From Thermoanaerobaculum sp. (GTDB lineage: Bacteria > Acidobacteriota > Thermoanaerobaculia > Multivoradales > UBA5704): 64,000 nucleotides of DNA. Below are positions 40,631 through 48,966 of the stretch, one piece after another. The notes below the pieces were generated by a model, which saw nothing but the letters and a program-made list of their open reading frames with translations, made no database searches and was not told the DNA's origin. The position numbers were made by a program, and so were the translations under genes. The stretch is from NCBI GenBank assembly GCA_021154885.1, contig JAJKHS010000063.1, positions 1 through 64,000 of the forward strand, in the 5' to 3' direction. Each line of letters begins with the position of its first letter. Position 1 is the first letter of the stretch.

Positions 40631-42115
40631 ATGCAGCCCGGACGCGAACGCCAGCTCGTCACCGCCGCCATCCTGCTGGGGATGTTCCTGGCCGCTCTGG
40701 AGGCCACGGCCGTGGCCACGGCGGTGCCCACCGCCGTGGGCGAGCTGGGGGGCGTCTCCCACTATAGCTGGGTGTTCTCGGCCTACCTGCTCACCTCCAC
40801 GACCACCGTGCCGCTGTTCGGCAAGCTGGCCGATCTCTTCGGCCGCAAGCGCATCTATCAGATCTCGGTGGCGTTCTTCCTCCTGGGCTCCGCCCTCTCG
40901 GGCCTCTCCCGCTCCTTCGCCCAGCTCGTGATCTTCCGCGCCATCCAGGGGCTCGGCGCCGGCGGGGTGCAGCCGGTGGCCATCACCATCACCGGCGACA
41001 TCTACACCCTGGAGGAGCGGGGCCGGATCCAGGGGATCTTCTCCGGCGTCTGGGCCCTGTCGAGCCTGCTCGGGCCGCTGCTGGGGGGGCTGATCACGGA
41101 CGCCCTCTCCTGGCGCTGGATCTTCTACATCAACGTCCCCTTCGGCCTGCTGTCGGCCTGGCTGCTCCAGATCTGGCTGCGGGAGGAGACGCCCCGGCGG
41201 CAGCACAAGCTCGACGTCCTGGGCACCGTGAGCCTGACGGCGGCCGTCACCCTGCTGCTGCTGGCCCTGCTGGAGGGACCGAGCGCCTGGGGCTGGGGCG
41301 ACGTCCGCACCCTCGGCCTGCTCGCCGGCTCCCTCATCTGTCTCGCCGTCTTCTTCTGGCAGGAGCGGCGCGCCCCCGAGCCCATGCTCCCCCTGGACCT
41401 CTTCCGCAACCGGCTGATCGCCGTCTCCAGCGCCGGCAATACCCTGGTGGGCGTCCTGCTCTTCGCACTCACCGCCTACGTGCCCATGTTCGGCCAGGGG
41501 GTGCTGGGCGGCTCGGCGGTGGACGCCGGCACGATCCTCGCGCCGATCCTCATCGGCTGGCCGATCGCCTCCACCATCGCGGGCAGGATGTTGATGCGGG
41601 TCGGCTACCGCTCCATGTCGCTGGGCGGCAGTGTGCTGATCGTCGCGGGCTCGGCGCTCCTCGCCCTCACGGGCCCCGGCACCGGCCGCGCTCCGGTCAT
41701 GCTGGCGATGATGATCGTCGGCCTGGGCCTCGGCTTCACCTCCATGCCCTACCTGCTGGGCGTACAGAACGCCGTGCCCTGGCAGCGCCGGGGGGTGGCC
41801 ACCAGCTCCGTGCAGTTCTTCCGCTGCATCGGCGGCGCCGTGGCGGTGGCTGCCCTGGGGGCGCTGCTCAATTCCCGCCTCCAGTCCGTGGCCGGCCCGG
41901 GCGTGAGCGCCGACGCCATGCTCGACCCGGCCCTGCGCGCCCATCTCGATCCCGCCACCCTCCACCGGCTCACCGGGGCGCTGCTCCACGGCCTTCAGGG
42001 CGTGTTCGTGGCCCTCGCCGGATTCGCCGTGGCGGGCCTCCTGATCGCCCTGCTCTTCCCTCGCGGCTCCACCCGCTCGCTCACCCACCAGGAGAGCCCG
42101 GTGGCGGAGGTCTGA
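40631..42115 (+). CDS. MFS drug/proton antiporter, DHA2 (EmrB/QacA) family
   Basis: A 494-residue inner-membrane transporter with about 14 transmembrane segments. DHA2 features are visible: FLAALEATAVATAVPTAVGEL in helix 1 (family motif D1 with Glu in place of Asp), LFGKLADLFGRKRIYQ (motif A) and RAIQGLGAGGVQPVA (motif B with the Arg), then GPLLGGLITDALSWRWIFYINVPFG (motif C and its extension). It exports drugs or metabolites using the proton gradient. It is divergent from the CRTAC1 operon with a 70-bp gap; substrate not predictable. Confidence 0.92.
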   Translation: MQPGRERQLVTAAILLGMFLAALEATAVATAVPTAVGELGGVSHYSWVFSAYLLTSTTTVPLFGKLADLFGRKRIYQISVAFFLLGSALSGLSRSFAQLVIFRAIQGLGAGGVQPVAITITGDIYTLEERGRIQGIFSGVWALSSLLGPLLGGLITDALSWRWIFYINVPFGLLSAWLLQIWLREETPRRQHKLDVLGTVSLTAAVTLLLLALLEGPSAWGWGDVRTLGLLAGSLICLAVFFWQERRAPEPMLPLDLFRNRLIAVSSAGNTLVGVLLFALTAYVPMFGQGVLGGSAVDAGTILAPILIGWPIASTIAGRMLMRVGYRSMSLGGSVLIVAGSALLALTGPGTGRAPVMLAMMIVGLGLGFTSMPYLLGVQNAVPWQRRGVATSSVQFFRCIGGAVAVAALGALLNSRLQSVAGPGVSADAMLDPALRAHLDPATLHRLTGALLHGLQGVFVALAGFAVAGLLIALLFPRGSTRSLTHQESPVAEV

Positions 42116-42143
42116 TAGGCTGAAACGTCAGGGGGGAATGACG

Positions 42144-42626
42144 ATGGCGATCCAGGTCGGGGAGAAGCTCCCCAATGTGAAACTGCAGACCGTCCGCGAC
42201 GGCGTCTTCGAGAGCGTCTGGACGGAGGATTTCTTCAAGGGGAAGACGGTGGTGCTCTTCGCCGTGCCCGGAGCCTTCACCTCGGTCTGCTCGGACCACC
42301 ACCTGCCCGGCTACATCGAGCTGGCCGATTACCTCAAGTCGCGCGGCGCGGATGTCGTGGCCTGCACGGCGGTCAACGACGTCGAGGTGCTCACCGCCTG
42401 GCTCAAGGCCCAGCGGGTGGGCGACAAGATCGTACCGCTGGCCGACGGCAACGGCGACCTCGCCCGGGCGCTGGGGCTGGAGCTCGACGCCCGCGGCTTC
42501 GGCATGGGTATCCGCTCGCAGCGCTACGCCGCCGTGGTCAAGGATGGCGTCCTCACCGCCCTCAACGTCGACGCCCCGGGCGAAGTGGCCCGCAGCAGCG
42601 CGGCGGTGATTCTGCAGTCGCTGTGA
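42144..42626 (+). CDS. Peroxiredoxin (Prx5-type)
   Basis: A 160-residue cytoplasmic thiol peroxidase that reduces hydroperoxides. The peroxidatic Cys (about 49) is in PGAFTSVCS; family members usually have PGAFTPTCS, so Pro-Thr is changed to Ser-Val next to the active site. The downstream SLRSQRYAAVVKDGV and the C-terminal EVARSSAAVIL are typical of the Prx5/type II peroxiredoxin group. No clear resolving Cys is seen at the usual place; C95 (VVACTAV) may serve. I chose ATG 42144 because GGGGGG lies 7 bases upstream; ATG 42138 is too close. Confidence 0.9.
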   Translation: MAIQVGEKLPNVKLQTVRDGVFESVWTEDFFKGKTVVLFAVPGAFTSVCSDHHLPGYIELADYLKSRGADVVACTAVNDVEVLTAWLKAQRVGDKIVPLADGNGDLARALGLELDARGFGMGIRSQRYAAVVKDGVLTALNVDAPGEVARSSAAVILQSL

Positions 42627-42731
42627 AGCAAGGGACTTCAGGGACAGCAGGGACTTCAAGGACAAGAGAGAATCCGCCGAGATCGGGCCTTCTTCGTCCC
42701 TGAAGTCCCTGCTGTCCCTGAAGTCCCTGCT
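42627..42731. repeat. 9-bp-periodic hairpin element, copy 1
   Basis: The left arm (42627-42663) reads AGCAAGGGACTTC then AGGGACAGCAGGGACTTCA; the right arm (42696-42731) is its near-perfect reverse complement (GTCCCTGAAGTCCCTGCTGT and so on), so about 36 bp can pair around a 32-nt loop. Each arm has a 9-bp period (GGGACnnCA). It lies between the convergent peroxiredoxin and NFACT genes and starts right after the first gene's stop, so it could terminate both transcripts. Related copies lie at 43258-43364, 52889-52995 and 60845-60936. Confidence 0.85.
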
Positions 42732-42754
42732 CTGGCCTCCTACCGCGCAGACTC

Positions 42755-43198
42755 CTAATCCATGTTTGCAAGATCCGGCCGCCAGGGCGACGCCTGGACG
42801 CTGCGGTAGCGGTCGAGGAGCACCTTGCCGGGCGGGAAGCCGCGGGGCTTGCTCACGTCCTCGCAGCGGCAGAGGTGGACGGCCACCCGCCCGCCCTTGC
42901 GCGCCTTGCTGTAGCCGGCGGCGAGCGCGGCGGCGAGCTGCTCGGTCTCCTTCGGCAGGCGGTCCATCCCCCCGGGGTTGCGCACCACGACGTGCGAGCC
43001 TGACTCCGCCGCCACGTGCAGCCAGAAGTCGCGCGGGCTCCCCAGCTTGAAGGTCAGCACGTCGTTGTCCTCGGCCGTCCGCCCCACCAGCACGGTGAGA
43101 CCGTCCGGCGACACGAACCGCCGCGCCACGGACCGCCCCTGCCACGTCCCGTTTTCGGGATCGGGGAGTGGGGGGACTTTGCGGTTCGAGCGAGGCAT
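42755..43198 (-). CDS. NFACT-R (RqcH-like RNA-binding) domain protein
   Basis: A 147-residue protein consisting of the NFACT-R domain (DUF814): ARRFVSPDGLTVLVGRTAEDNDVLTFKLG, DFWLHVAAESGSHVVVRNP and ARKGGRVAVHLCRCEDVSKPRG. In full-length RqcH/NEMF proteins this domain binds tRNA or RNA at the ribosome; stand-alone versions occur in many bacteria and are of unknown role in translation quality control. I start at ATG 43196-43198; the in-frame upstream extension is within the hairpin element 2 region and is unlikely to be translated. Confidence 0.88.
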   Translation of the reverse strand: MPRSNRKVPPLPDPENGTWQGRSVARRFVSPDGLTVLVGRTAEDNDVLTFKLGSPRDFWLHVAAESGSHVVVRNPGGMDRLPKETEQLAAALAAGYSKARKGGRVAVHLCRCEDVSKPRGFPPGKVLLDRYRSVQASPWRPDLANMD

Positions 43199-43257
43199 GG
43201 CGTGTATGCGGCTGAAGCCCTCCGAGAGCGCCTCGGAAGGCAGCGCTGGATGGCAGG

Positions 43258-43364
43258 AAGACAGGGACAGCAGGGACCGCAAGGAGAGCAGGGACAAGAA
43301 CACCGTAGCCGAGCCTGAAGCTTTCTCGTCCCTGCTGTCCCTGGTGTCCCTGCTGTCCTTGTCT
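43258..43364. repeat. 9-bp-periodic hairpin element, copy 2
   Basis: Left arm 43261-43297 (ACAGGGACAGCAGGGACCGC, AGGAGAGCAGGGACAAG) and right arm 43327-43364 (CGTCCCTGCTGTCCCTGGTG, TCCCTGCTGTCCTTGTCT) form an imperfect long hairpin with 9-bp period. It fills the gap between the FKBP gene (its 3' end at 43388) and the NFACT gene start. The segment between its right arm and the FKBP stop (TTCTGCCGCGCCTCC) resembles a similar segment beside copies 1 and 3. Confidence 0.8.
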
Positions 43365-43387
43365 TCGGCCTTCTGCCGCGCCTCCCC

Positions 43388-44224
43388 CTACGGCTTCGTA
43401 ATCTCGATCAAATCCAAGTCGAATACCAGCATCCCCTCCGGCTTGCCGGGAGCTCCCCGGTAGGCGAGGTTCTTGGGGATCCAGAAGCGGCGGGACTCGC
43501 CGGCGGTCATGAGCTGCAAGCCCTCCGTCCATCCCGGGATCACCTTGGTCAGCTCGAAGGTGGCCGGGGTGCCCTTGGCATAGGAGGACTCGAACATCTT
43601 GCCATCCGTCGTCCAGCCCGTGTAGTGCACGCGGACGATGCTGTCCCGCTTGGGGTGCAGCGTCCCGGTGCCGGGCTTCAGTACCTTCCAGGCGAGGCCG
43701 GATTCGGAATGCTGAGCGTCGGCCGGCGGCGCGGCCACGTCCGGCGGCGCCTCCGGCACGCGCAGGATATCCAACAGCTCGACGTCGAAGACCAGCATCC
43801 CCTGCGGCTTGTCGGGATGCCCCTCGTACGCCAGCCTGGCGGGAATCCACAGCCGCCGCTTCTCCCCCACCACCATCAGCCCCACCCCTTCTATCCAGCC
43901 GGCGATCATCCGGTTCAGAGGGAACACCGCCGGCCGGCCGCGGGCCACCGAGGAGTCGAACATCTTGCCGTCCGTCGACCATCCCGTGTAGTGCACCTTC
44001 ACCTTGTCGGTGGGCACCGGGTGCTCCGTGCCCGTGCCGGGCTGGAGGACCTTGCTGGCGAGGCCGCTCGCCGTCACCTGGGCGTCGGCCGGGGGCGCCG
44101 CCACGTCGGGGGGCGCGGGGAGCACCTTGTCCGGCCGGAGAGCCACGCCCGGCGGGGCCGCGGCGAGCGGCAACGAACCGAGGAGGAGCACCGGGAAGAT
44201 GGGGAGGATTCGTCGGGTTCTCAT
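43388..44224 (-). CDS. Secreted protein with two FKBP-type peptidyl-prolyl isomerase domains
   Basis: A 278-residue protein with a signal peptide (MRTRRILPIFPVLLLGSLPLAAA) and two FKBP domains at about 55-155 and 175-276. Each has the VHYTGWxTDGKMFxSS strand, the central GW-E-G (WIEGVGLMVVGEKRRLWIPARLAYEG; WTEGLQLMTAGESRRFWIPKNLAYRG) and a closing GMLVFDVELLDI/GMLVFDLDLIEI. The linkers before both domains repeat APPDVAAPPADAQ, pointing to internal duplication. It would catalyse proline isomerisation of exported proteins in the periplasm. It diverges from the M16 operon. Confidence 0.92.
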   Translation of the reverse strand: MRTRRILPIFPVLLLGSLPLAAAPPGVALRPDKVLPAPPDVAAPPADAQVTASGLASKVLQPGTGTEHPVPTDKVKVHYTGWSTDGKMFDSSVARGRPAVFPLNRMIAGWIEGVGLMVVGEKRRLWIPARLAYEGHPDKPQGMLVFDVELLDILRVPEAPPDVAAPPADAQHSESGLAWKVLKPGTGTLHPKRDSIVRVHYTGWTTDGKMFESSYAKGTPATFELTKVIPGWTEGLQLMTAGESRRFWIPKNLAYRGAPGKPEGMLVFDLDLIEITKP

Positions 44225-44392
44225 AAGCGGTAAGCTACCGCGCCGGCAACGTCTGGAGCAACCTGGAGCAATTCGGGATCAACCCGGGATCAACTCCAAA
44301 CTTTCCCCAGGTTGCAACGTAGGCGAAAATACGGGAAGCTGGTCCCCGGTATCTGGTCCTGATATCGGCCAACCATTACAAAGGAGATTCGG

Positions 44393-45796
44393 ATGCTGAA
44401 AGCGCTCATCGCCGGTCTCGCCGGGTTCGCCCTCCTGGCGCTGACCCCTCCGGCGAAGGCGGCGGATGCCCTCAAGGTGACGCCGCCGACGCTGCAAATC
44501 CAGCCACACAAGCTCGCCAATGGGCTGCAGGTGCTCCTCTATGAGGACCACTCGGCGCCCGTGGTGAACGTCCAGTTGTGGTACCACGTCGGCTCCAAGG
44601 ACGAGAAGAAGGGGCGTAGCGGCTTCGCCCACCTCTTCGAGCACATCATGTTCAAGGGCTCCGAGAACATTCCGCTGGAGGAGTTCAAGAACCTCGTCAG
44701 CTCCATCGGCGGCCGCTACAATGCCACCACCGACTTCGACCGCACGCTCTACTGGGAGACCATCCCCGCCAACTACCTGGAGCGCATCCTCTGGATGGAG
44801 GCCGACCGCATGCGGGCGCTCGACATCTCGGAGGCGAACTTCAAGTCCGAGCGCGACGTGGTCAAGGAGGAGCGCCGGCTGCGGGTGGAGAACCCCCCCT
44901 TCGGCCGGCTCTTCGAGGTCGTGCTGGACAAGTCCTACACCACCCACCCCTACCGCATCCTGCCCATCGGCAGCATGGCCGACCTCGACGCCGCCACCCT
45001 CCAGGACGTGCGCGACTTCCACGCCACCTACTATGTGCCCAACAACGCGACCCTGGTCATCGCCGGCGACTTCGACCCGGCCCAGGCCCTGAAGTGGATC
45101 GAGACCTACTTCGGCCCCATCCCCCAGGGGAAGCCGATCCCGCGCGAGATCCCCAAGGAGCCGGCGCAGACGGCCGAGCGCCGCACCACCGACTACGGCG
45201 CGAACACCCCCCTGCCGGCCGTGGTGCTCAGCTACCACGTGCCGCAGGCCGGCCACCCCGACGCCTATGCCCTGGAGGTGGCGAGCAGCATCCTCTCCGG
45301 CGGCGAGAGCTCGCGGCTGTACAAGCGGCTGGTCTATGACAAGCAGATCGCGGTGGCCGCCGGCGGCCAGACCGTGCTGCTGGAAGATCCGGGCGTCTTC
45401 TTCTTCTTTTCCATCCTCCAGGCCGGGCAGAAGCCCGACGACGCCGAAAAGGAGCTGCAGGCCGAGGTGGACCGCCTGAAGAACCAGCCGGTCACCGCCG
45501 AGGAGCTGGCGAAGGCCAAGAACCAGCTCATCTCGGGCCTCATCTTCGGCCGCCAGACCGACCAGGACAAAGCGAGCGCCATCGGCTACGCCGGCGTCAT
45601 CCTCGGCGACGTCTCGCTGGTCAATCACCAGCTCGCCCTCTACCAGAAGGTCTCCGCCGACGACGTCCAGCGCGCGGCGAAAGCCTACTTCGCCCCCGAG
45701 AACCGCACCGTGGTCTACATGCTCCCCGAGGCCATGCGCCAGGGAGCGAAAGAGGGAGCGAAGGACGCCGCCCCAAGCGAGGTGAAGAAGCCATGA
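44393..45796 (+). CDS. M16-family zinc protease (active subunit)
   Basis: A 467-residue exported protease (signal peptide cleaved near AKA-AD). It has the inverted zinc motif HLFEH (His80, Glu83, His84) in FAHLFEHIMFKGS and the downstream Glu in VVKEERRLRVENPPFGRL. The second half (about 230-440) is the paired non-catalytic M16 domain. It starts with a strong AAAGGAG 8 bases upstream of the ATG. Its stop overlaps the start of the partner gene (ATGA at 45793-45796). Such pairs (active plus inactive subunit) degrade peptides in the periplasm. Confidence 0.93.
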   Translation: MLKALIAGLAGFALLALTPPAKAADALKVTPPTLQIQPHKLANGLQVLLYEDHSAPVVNVQLWYHVGSKDEKKGRSGFAHLFEHIMFKGSENIPLEEFKNLVSSIGGRYNATTDFDRTLYWETIPANYLERILWMEADRMRALDISEANFKSERDVVKEERRLRVENPPFGRLFEVVLDKSYTTHPYRILPIGSMADLDAATLQDVRDFHATYYVPNNATLVIAGDFDPAQALKWIETYFGPIPQGKPIPREIPKEPAQTAERRTTDYGANTPLPAVVLSYHVPQAGHPDAYALEVASSILSGGESSRLYKRLVYDKQIAVAAGGQTVLLEDPGVFFFFSILQAGQKPDDAEKELQAEVDRLKNQPVTAEELAKAKNQLISGLIFGRQTDQDKASAIGYAGVILGDVSLVNHQLALYQKVSADDVQRAAKAYFAPENRTVVYMLPEAMRQGAKEGAKDAAPSEVKKP

Positions 45797-47955
45797 GAAA
45801 ACAGATCCTCCCCACGCTTACCGCCGCCGCCCTGCTGCTGGCGGCGGCCCTCCCGGGTGTCGCGGGCGCGCAGACGGACGCCAAGCCTGAGACCCGCAAG
45901 CGGGTCACACCACCGCCAGCCGGCCCGGCCAAAGAGGTCCACTTCCCCGCCTTTCAGGAGAAGACCCTGGCCAACGGCCTGCGTGTCGTGGTCATCGAGC
46001 AGCACAAGCAGCCCCTGGTCTCGCTGCGCCTGGTGGTCAAGGGCGGCCGCTCCTACGAGCCGGAAGGGAAGTCCGGCCTCGCGGAGGCCACCGCCCTGCT
46101 GCTCACCAAGGGCACCGCCAGCCGCTCGGCGCAGCAGATCGCCCAGACCATCGACTTCGTGGGCGGCAACGTCAGCGCCAACGCCGGTCTCGAGTCCGGC
46201 TACGCCACCGCCGGCGTCACCTCCGACCAGCTCGACCTCGGGTTCGACCTGCTCTCCGACGTCGTCCTCCACCCCACCTTCCCGCAGGACGAGGTCGAGC
46301 GCTGGCGCCGTCAGGCCCTGAGCGCCCTGCAGATCCAGCAGCAGACCGCCTCCTACCTGGCGAGCCGGGCCGTCGAGCGCCTGGTCTTCGGCAACCACCC
46401 CTATGGCCGCCCCGCGAGCGGCACCCCCGAGTCGCTGCGCGGTCTGACGCGCGACGACTTCGTGGCCTACCACAAGGGCCACTACGTCCCCAACGGCTCC
46501 TTTCTGGCCGTGGTGGGCGACGTCAAGCCGGCCGACGCCTTCGCCCGCGCCGAGCGCGCCTTCGGCGGCTGGGCCAAGGGCGCGGACCTCACCCTGCCGC
46601 AGGTGGCACCGCCGCGCTACGAGCGCAACCGCATCGTGGTCGTCGACAAGCCCGACGCCGTGCAGACCGAGATCCGTGTGGCACAGGTGGCCATCCCCTA
46701 CCGCGATCCCGACCTGTTCACCGCCGAGGTCTACAGCTCGGTGACCGGCGGCAGCCCCGCCGCCCGCCTCTACGAGGAGATCCGCAAGAAGCGCGGCCTT
46801 TCCTACGGCGCCCAGAGCTTCTTCGTGGAGGGCACCCAGCCCGGCTTCTTCGAGGCCAGCACCTTCACCAAGACCGAGACCTCGGCCGAGGCCCTGAAGG
46901 TGGCCCTCGACGTGCTGCGCGATCTGCAGAAGGAGCCCGTCCCGGCCAGCGAGCTCGATCCGGCCAAGACCTACATCACCGGCGCTTTTCCGCTGGAGAT
47001 CGAAACCGCCGACGGTATCGCCGACAAGGTCCTGGAAGCGATGAAGTACGGCTACGGCCGCGACTTTCTGGAGACCTACGACGACAAGATCTCCGCCGTC
47101 ACCGCCGCCGACGTCCAGCGCTTCGCCAGGGAGCGAATCCACCCGGAGCGCATGTCGATCGTCCTGGTGGGCAACGCCTCCGCCTTCACCGACGCGCTCA
47201 AGAAGACGTTCCCCGATGTCGACGTGGTCCCCGTGGCCGACCTCGACCTGACGCGCAACGACCTGCGCAAGCCCAAGGCGGCGGCGACCGCCCCGGCGGC
47301 GGCCGATCCGAAGGCCCTGGACCTCCTGCGCCAGGCCCAGGCGGCTCTCGGCGGCAAGGCGTTCGTCGAGCAGAAGACGCAGATCGCCAAGGGCAGCGCC
47401 ACCATGAGCCCGCCCGGCGCGCCGCAGCCCATCGCCATCCCCACGCTGGTCTCCTACCGCCAGTATCCTGACGCCGAGCGCACGGAGATGACCACCGCCA
47501 TGGGCGCCATGGTGCAGGCCTACGACGGCACCAGGGGCTGGACGCAGATGGGCCCCCAGACGATCGACGACGCCAGAGGCCAGATGAAGGAGCGCCACAG
47601 CTATGGCTACGACCTCCTCCGCAAGGTGGGCCAGCCGGGCTACACCGCTCATGCGCTGCCGGACGAGCCGGTGGCCGGCAAGCCCGCTCACGTCGTCGAG
47701 CTCGCCGACGCGCAGGGGCACACCACCCGCTTCTACCTCGACCCGGGGACGAACCAGGTGCTCAAGTCCGCCTACGAGACCAACGGCCAGAAGGTCGAAA
47801 CCGCCTACTCCGACTACCGCGACGTCAACGGCGTCAAGGTCCCCTTCAAGACCGACGTCAGCCAGGACGGCACGCCGGTCCTGAAGGTGGAGCTCTCCGA
47901 GGTGCAGGTCAACGCGCCGGTGGATGCGGGGTTGTTCAAGAAGCCGGGAGCGTAA
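45793..47955 (+). CDS. M16-family protein, inactive partner with extra C-terminal domain
   Basis: A 720-residue exported protein with a signal peptide (ending GVAGA-Q). The two M16 domains span about 45-480, but the place of the zinc motif reads SGLAEATALLLTKG, without HxxEH, so it cannot bind the catalytic zinc. Residues about 500-720 (KALDLLRQAQAALGGKAFVEQKTQIAKG to VQVNAPVDAGLFKKP) form an extra beta-rich domain like lipoprotein-carrier or outer-membrane-lipoprotein-sorting folds. It is translationally coupled to the active subunit by a 4-nt overlap and probably forms a heterodimer with it. Confidence 0.9.
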   Translation: MRKQILPTLTAAALLLAAALPGVAGAQTDAKPETRKRVTPPPAGPAKEVHFPAFQEKTLANGLRVVVIEQHKQPLVSLRLVVKGGRSYEPEGKSGLAEATALLLTKGTASRSAQQIAQTIDFVGGNVSANAGLESGYATAGVTSDQLDLGFDLLSDVVLHPTFPQDEVERWRRQALSALQIQQQTASYLASRAVERLVFGNHPYGRPASGTPESLRGLTRDDFVAYHKGHYVPNGSFLAVVGDVKPADAFARAERAFGGWAKGADLTLPQVAPPRYERNRIVVVDKPDAVQTEIRVAQVAIPYRDPDLFTAEVYSSVTGGSPAARLYEEIRKKRGLSYGAQSFFVEGTQPGFFEASTFTKTETSAEALKVALDVLRDLQKEPVPASELDPAKTYITGAFPLEIETADGIADKVLEAMKYGYGRDFLETYDDKISAVTAADVQRFARERIHPERMSIVLVGNASAFTDALKKTFPDVDVVPVADLDLTRNDLRKPKAAATAPAAADPKALDLLRQAQAALGGKAFVEQKTQIAKGSATMSPPGAPQPIAIPTLVSYRQYPDAERTEMTTAMGAMVQAYDGTRGWTQMGPQTIDDARGQMKERHSYGYDLLRKVGQPGYTAHALPDEPVAGKPAHVVELADAQGHTTRFYLDPGTNQVLKSAYETNGQKVETAYSDYRDVNGVKVPFKTDVSQDGTPVLKVELSEVQVNAPVDAGLFKKPGA

Positions 47956-47970
47956 GGCTGGCGTACTTTC

Positions 47971-48008
47971 AGCAGGACGCCCCGGCCAGGCTCGGCGGGG
48001 CGGCTGCT
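47971..48008. terminator. Bidirectional intrinsic terminator
   Basis: AGCAG-GA-CGCCCCG, an 11-nt loop, CGGGGCG-G-CTGCT form a stem of 7 plus 5 bp with a short internal mismatch, located between the convergent M16 and DUF2283 genes. On the plus strand it runs into TTTCAGGCCTTCTTCTTTG, which is moderately T-rich. Confidence 0.55.
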
Positions 48009-48009
48009 T

Positions 48010-48336
48010 TCAGGCCTTCTTCTTTGCCGGCCGCCTCCGCGTTGGCACGGCAGAGGCCCGCGACTCCGCCTCTCCCGGAAGAGCTGGGAGCCCTGCCGTG
48101 CGGGACGAGGCCTCCAGAATGGTGATTCCCACCAGTTCCTTGCCCTGGTAGCGGAGCAGAAGACCCTCGTCGGTCATCCTGGTGTCCTTCGCCTTCTGAG
48201 GGCGCCGGAAGCTGATGTACAGGATGTCGGCCTCCTTGTCATAGTCCACCGAAAAATGCTCCATCGGGAACTTCAGGAGAAGCGGTACGGCTTCGGTTAC
48301 GGTCTGGACCGTCTGTGGCTCTAAGCTCGCTTCCAT
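48010..48336 (-). CDS. DUF2283-domain protein (probable antitoxin-like)
   Basis: A 108-residue protein with the DUF2283 pattern: YDKEADILYISF, then a strand with GLLLRYQGKELVGITILEAS. The tail is basic (RRRPAKKKA). DUF2283 proteins are small and often encoded beside toxin-like proteins. Here the gene upstream on the same strand overlaps by 16 bp and encodes a small possible nuclease, so the two may form a toxin-antitoxin pair; that is inference. GAAGGAAGG precedes the ATG at 48334-48336. Confidence 0.8.
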   Translation of the reverse strand: MEASLEPQTVQTVTEAVPLLLKFPMEHFSVDYDKEADILYISFRRPQKAKDTRMTDEGLLLRYQGKELVGITILEASSRTAGLPALPGEAESRASAVPTRRRPAKKKA

Positions 48337-48620
48337 ATCGCCTTCCTTCGGTCGATGGTGCGACTGAAATAGGCCGTGATGATGAATCCATCGGTGCGCG
48401 AGACCTTGCGGTAGACGACGCACAGGTGGCGCTGCCGACCGTAGCTGCGAACCGCGATCAGGGAGCCTTTGTAGCCCGGTACAATGATGTCAGGACTGGC
48501 CACGGTCTCCAAGACCTCATCGTAGTAGCCTGCCACCTCATCATGATTCTCAACGACGTGAAGCCACCTCTCCGCGGTAAGGCGGATGGGCACGCCGTCA
48601 ATCGACTCGGTGACCTCCAC
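48321..48620 (-). CDS. Small possible toxin paired with DUF2283
   Basis: A 99-residue protein, starting at GTG 48618-48620. The sequence PIRLTAERWLHVVENHDEVAGYYDEVLETVASPDIIVPG with a later LCVVYRKVSRTDGFIITAYFS resembles small alpha/beta proteins annotated as phage-derived RelE/barnase-like nucleases (PBECR-type), in which His and Glu on the first helix and later basic residues matter. The family call is tentative. It overlaps mazF by 23 bp and the DUF2283 gene by 16 bp, so all four minus-strand genes (mazE, mazF, this, DUF2283) form one unit. Confidence 0.6.
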   Translation of the reverse strand: MEVTESIDGVPIRLTAERWLHVVENHDEVAGYYDEVLETVASPDIIVPGYKGSLIAVRSYGRQRHLCVVYRKVSRTDGFIITAYFSRTIDRRKAIWKRA

Positions 48621-48966
48621 GTGGCAGCTTCTCGCGGTCCGTGCTCCAGAGGACATCGTAGCACGCGCTGCCGGCTGCCGCACCGGAGCGCAGGTTGAAA
48701 CGCAGACCGGGTGAGGCCTGGGGAGGAGGCACATCGTAGACGTTGGCCACCGAAGCCTTCGGCAATCCCGTCGCTTGTCGGGAGAGCTGAACGTTGCCCG
48801 GCAGGTCCGCCAGGTGGAGACGGCTGGTCAGAGGCACGACGAGAAACGAGCGGACCCGAGGCTCTCGCACGGCATTGCTCTGGACGACGACGGCCGGCCT
48901 GCGCTTATCCACCCGCACCCACCAGACTTCGCCCCGGCCAGGCAGGGGTTCACCAGTCGTCGTCAC
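48598..48966 (-). CDS. mazF: MazF/PemK-family endoribonuclease toxin with in-frame insertion
   Basis: A 122-residue toxin. Its core GRGEVWWVRVDKRRPAVVVQSNAVR, VRSFLVVPLTSRL and LPKASVANV fits MazF (mRNA-cleaving), with the RPAVVVQ and VVPLTS strands characteristic. The normal continuation after SVANV is a short strand and TDREKL; here 26 extra residues (PPPQASPGLRFNLRS and more) separate them because of a 78-bp insertion flanked by ACATCGTAG repeats. The start is GTG 48964-48966, overlapping the antitoxin gene by 17 bp. The insertion may have disabled the toxin. No catalytic assignment was possible beyond the fold motifs. Confidence 0.8.
   Translation of the reverse strand: MTTTGEPLPGRGEVWWVRVDKRRPAVVVQSNAVREPRVRSFLVVPLTSRLHLADLPGNVQLSRQATGLPKASVANVYDVPPPQASPGLRFNLRSGAAAGSACYDVLWSTDREKLPRGGHRVD
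48653..48739. repeat. 78-bp insertion in mazF with 9-bp direct repeats
   Basis: ACATCGTAG occurs at 48653-48661 and again at 48731-48739, bracketing a 69-bp segment. Removing one repeat plus the segment restores an uninterrupted MazF reading (VANVYDVLWSTDREKL). The 78-bp length keeps the frame. The repeats look like a target-site duplication, or a product of slippage between repeats. Confidence 0.7.

Noticed and set aside
36937-40767. A 1276-codon open frame on the plus strand antisense to the CRTAC1 genes
   Set aside because: Shadow of repetitive FG-GAP coding sequence; its protein is a low-complexity Val/Glu/His mix without homology.
44230-44390. Riboswitch or structured leader before the M16 pair
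   Set aside because: Short direct repeats (GGAGCAA..GGAGCAA, GGGATCAAC..GGGATCAAC) are present but I see no known riboswitch consensus.
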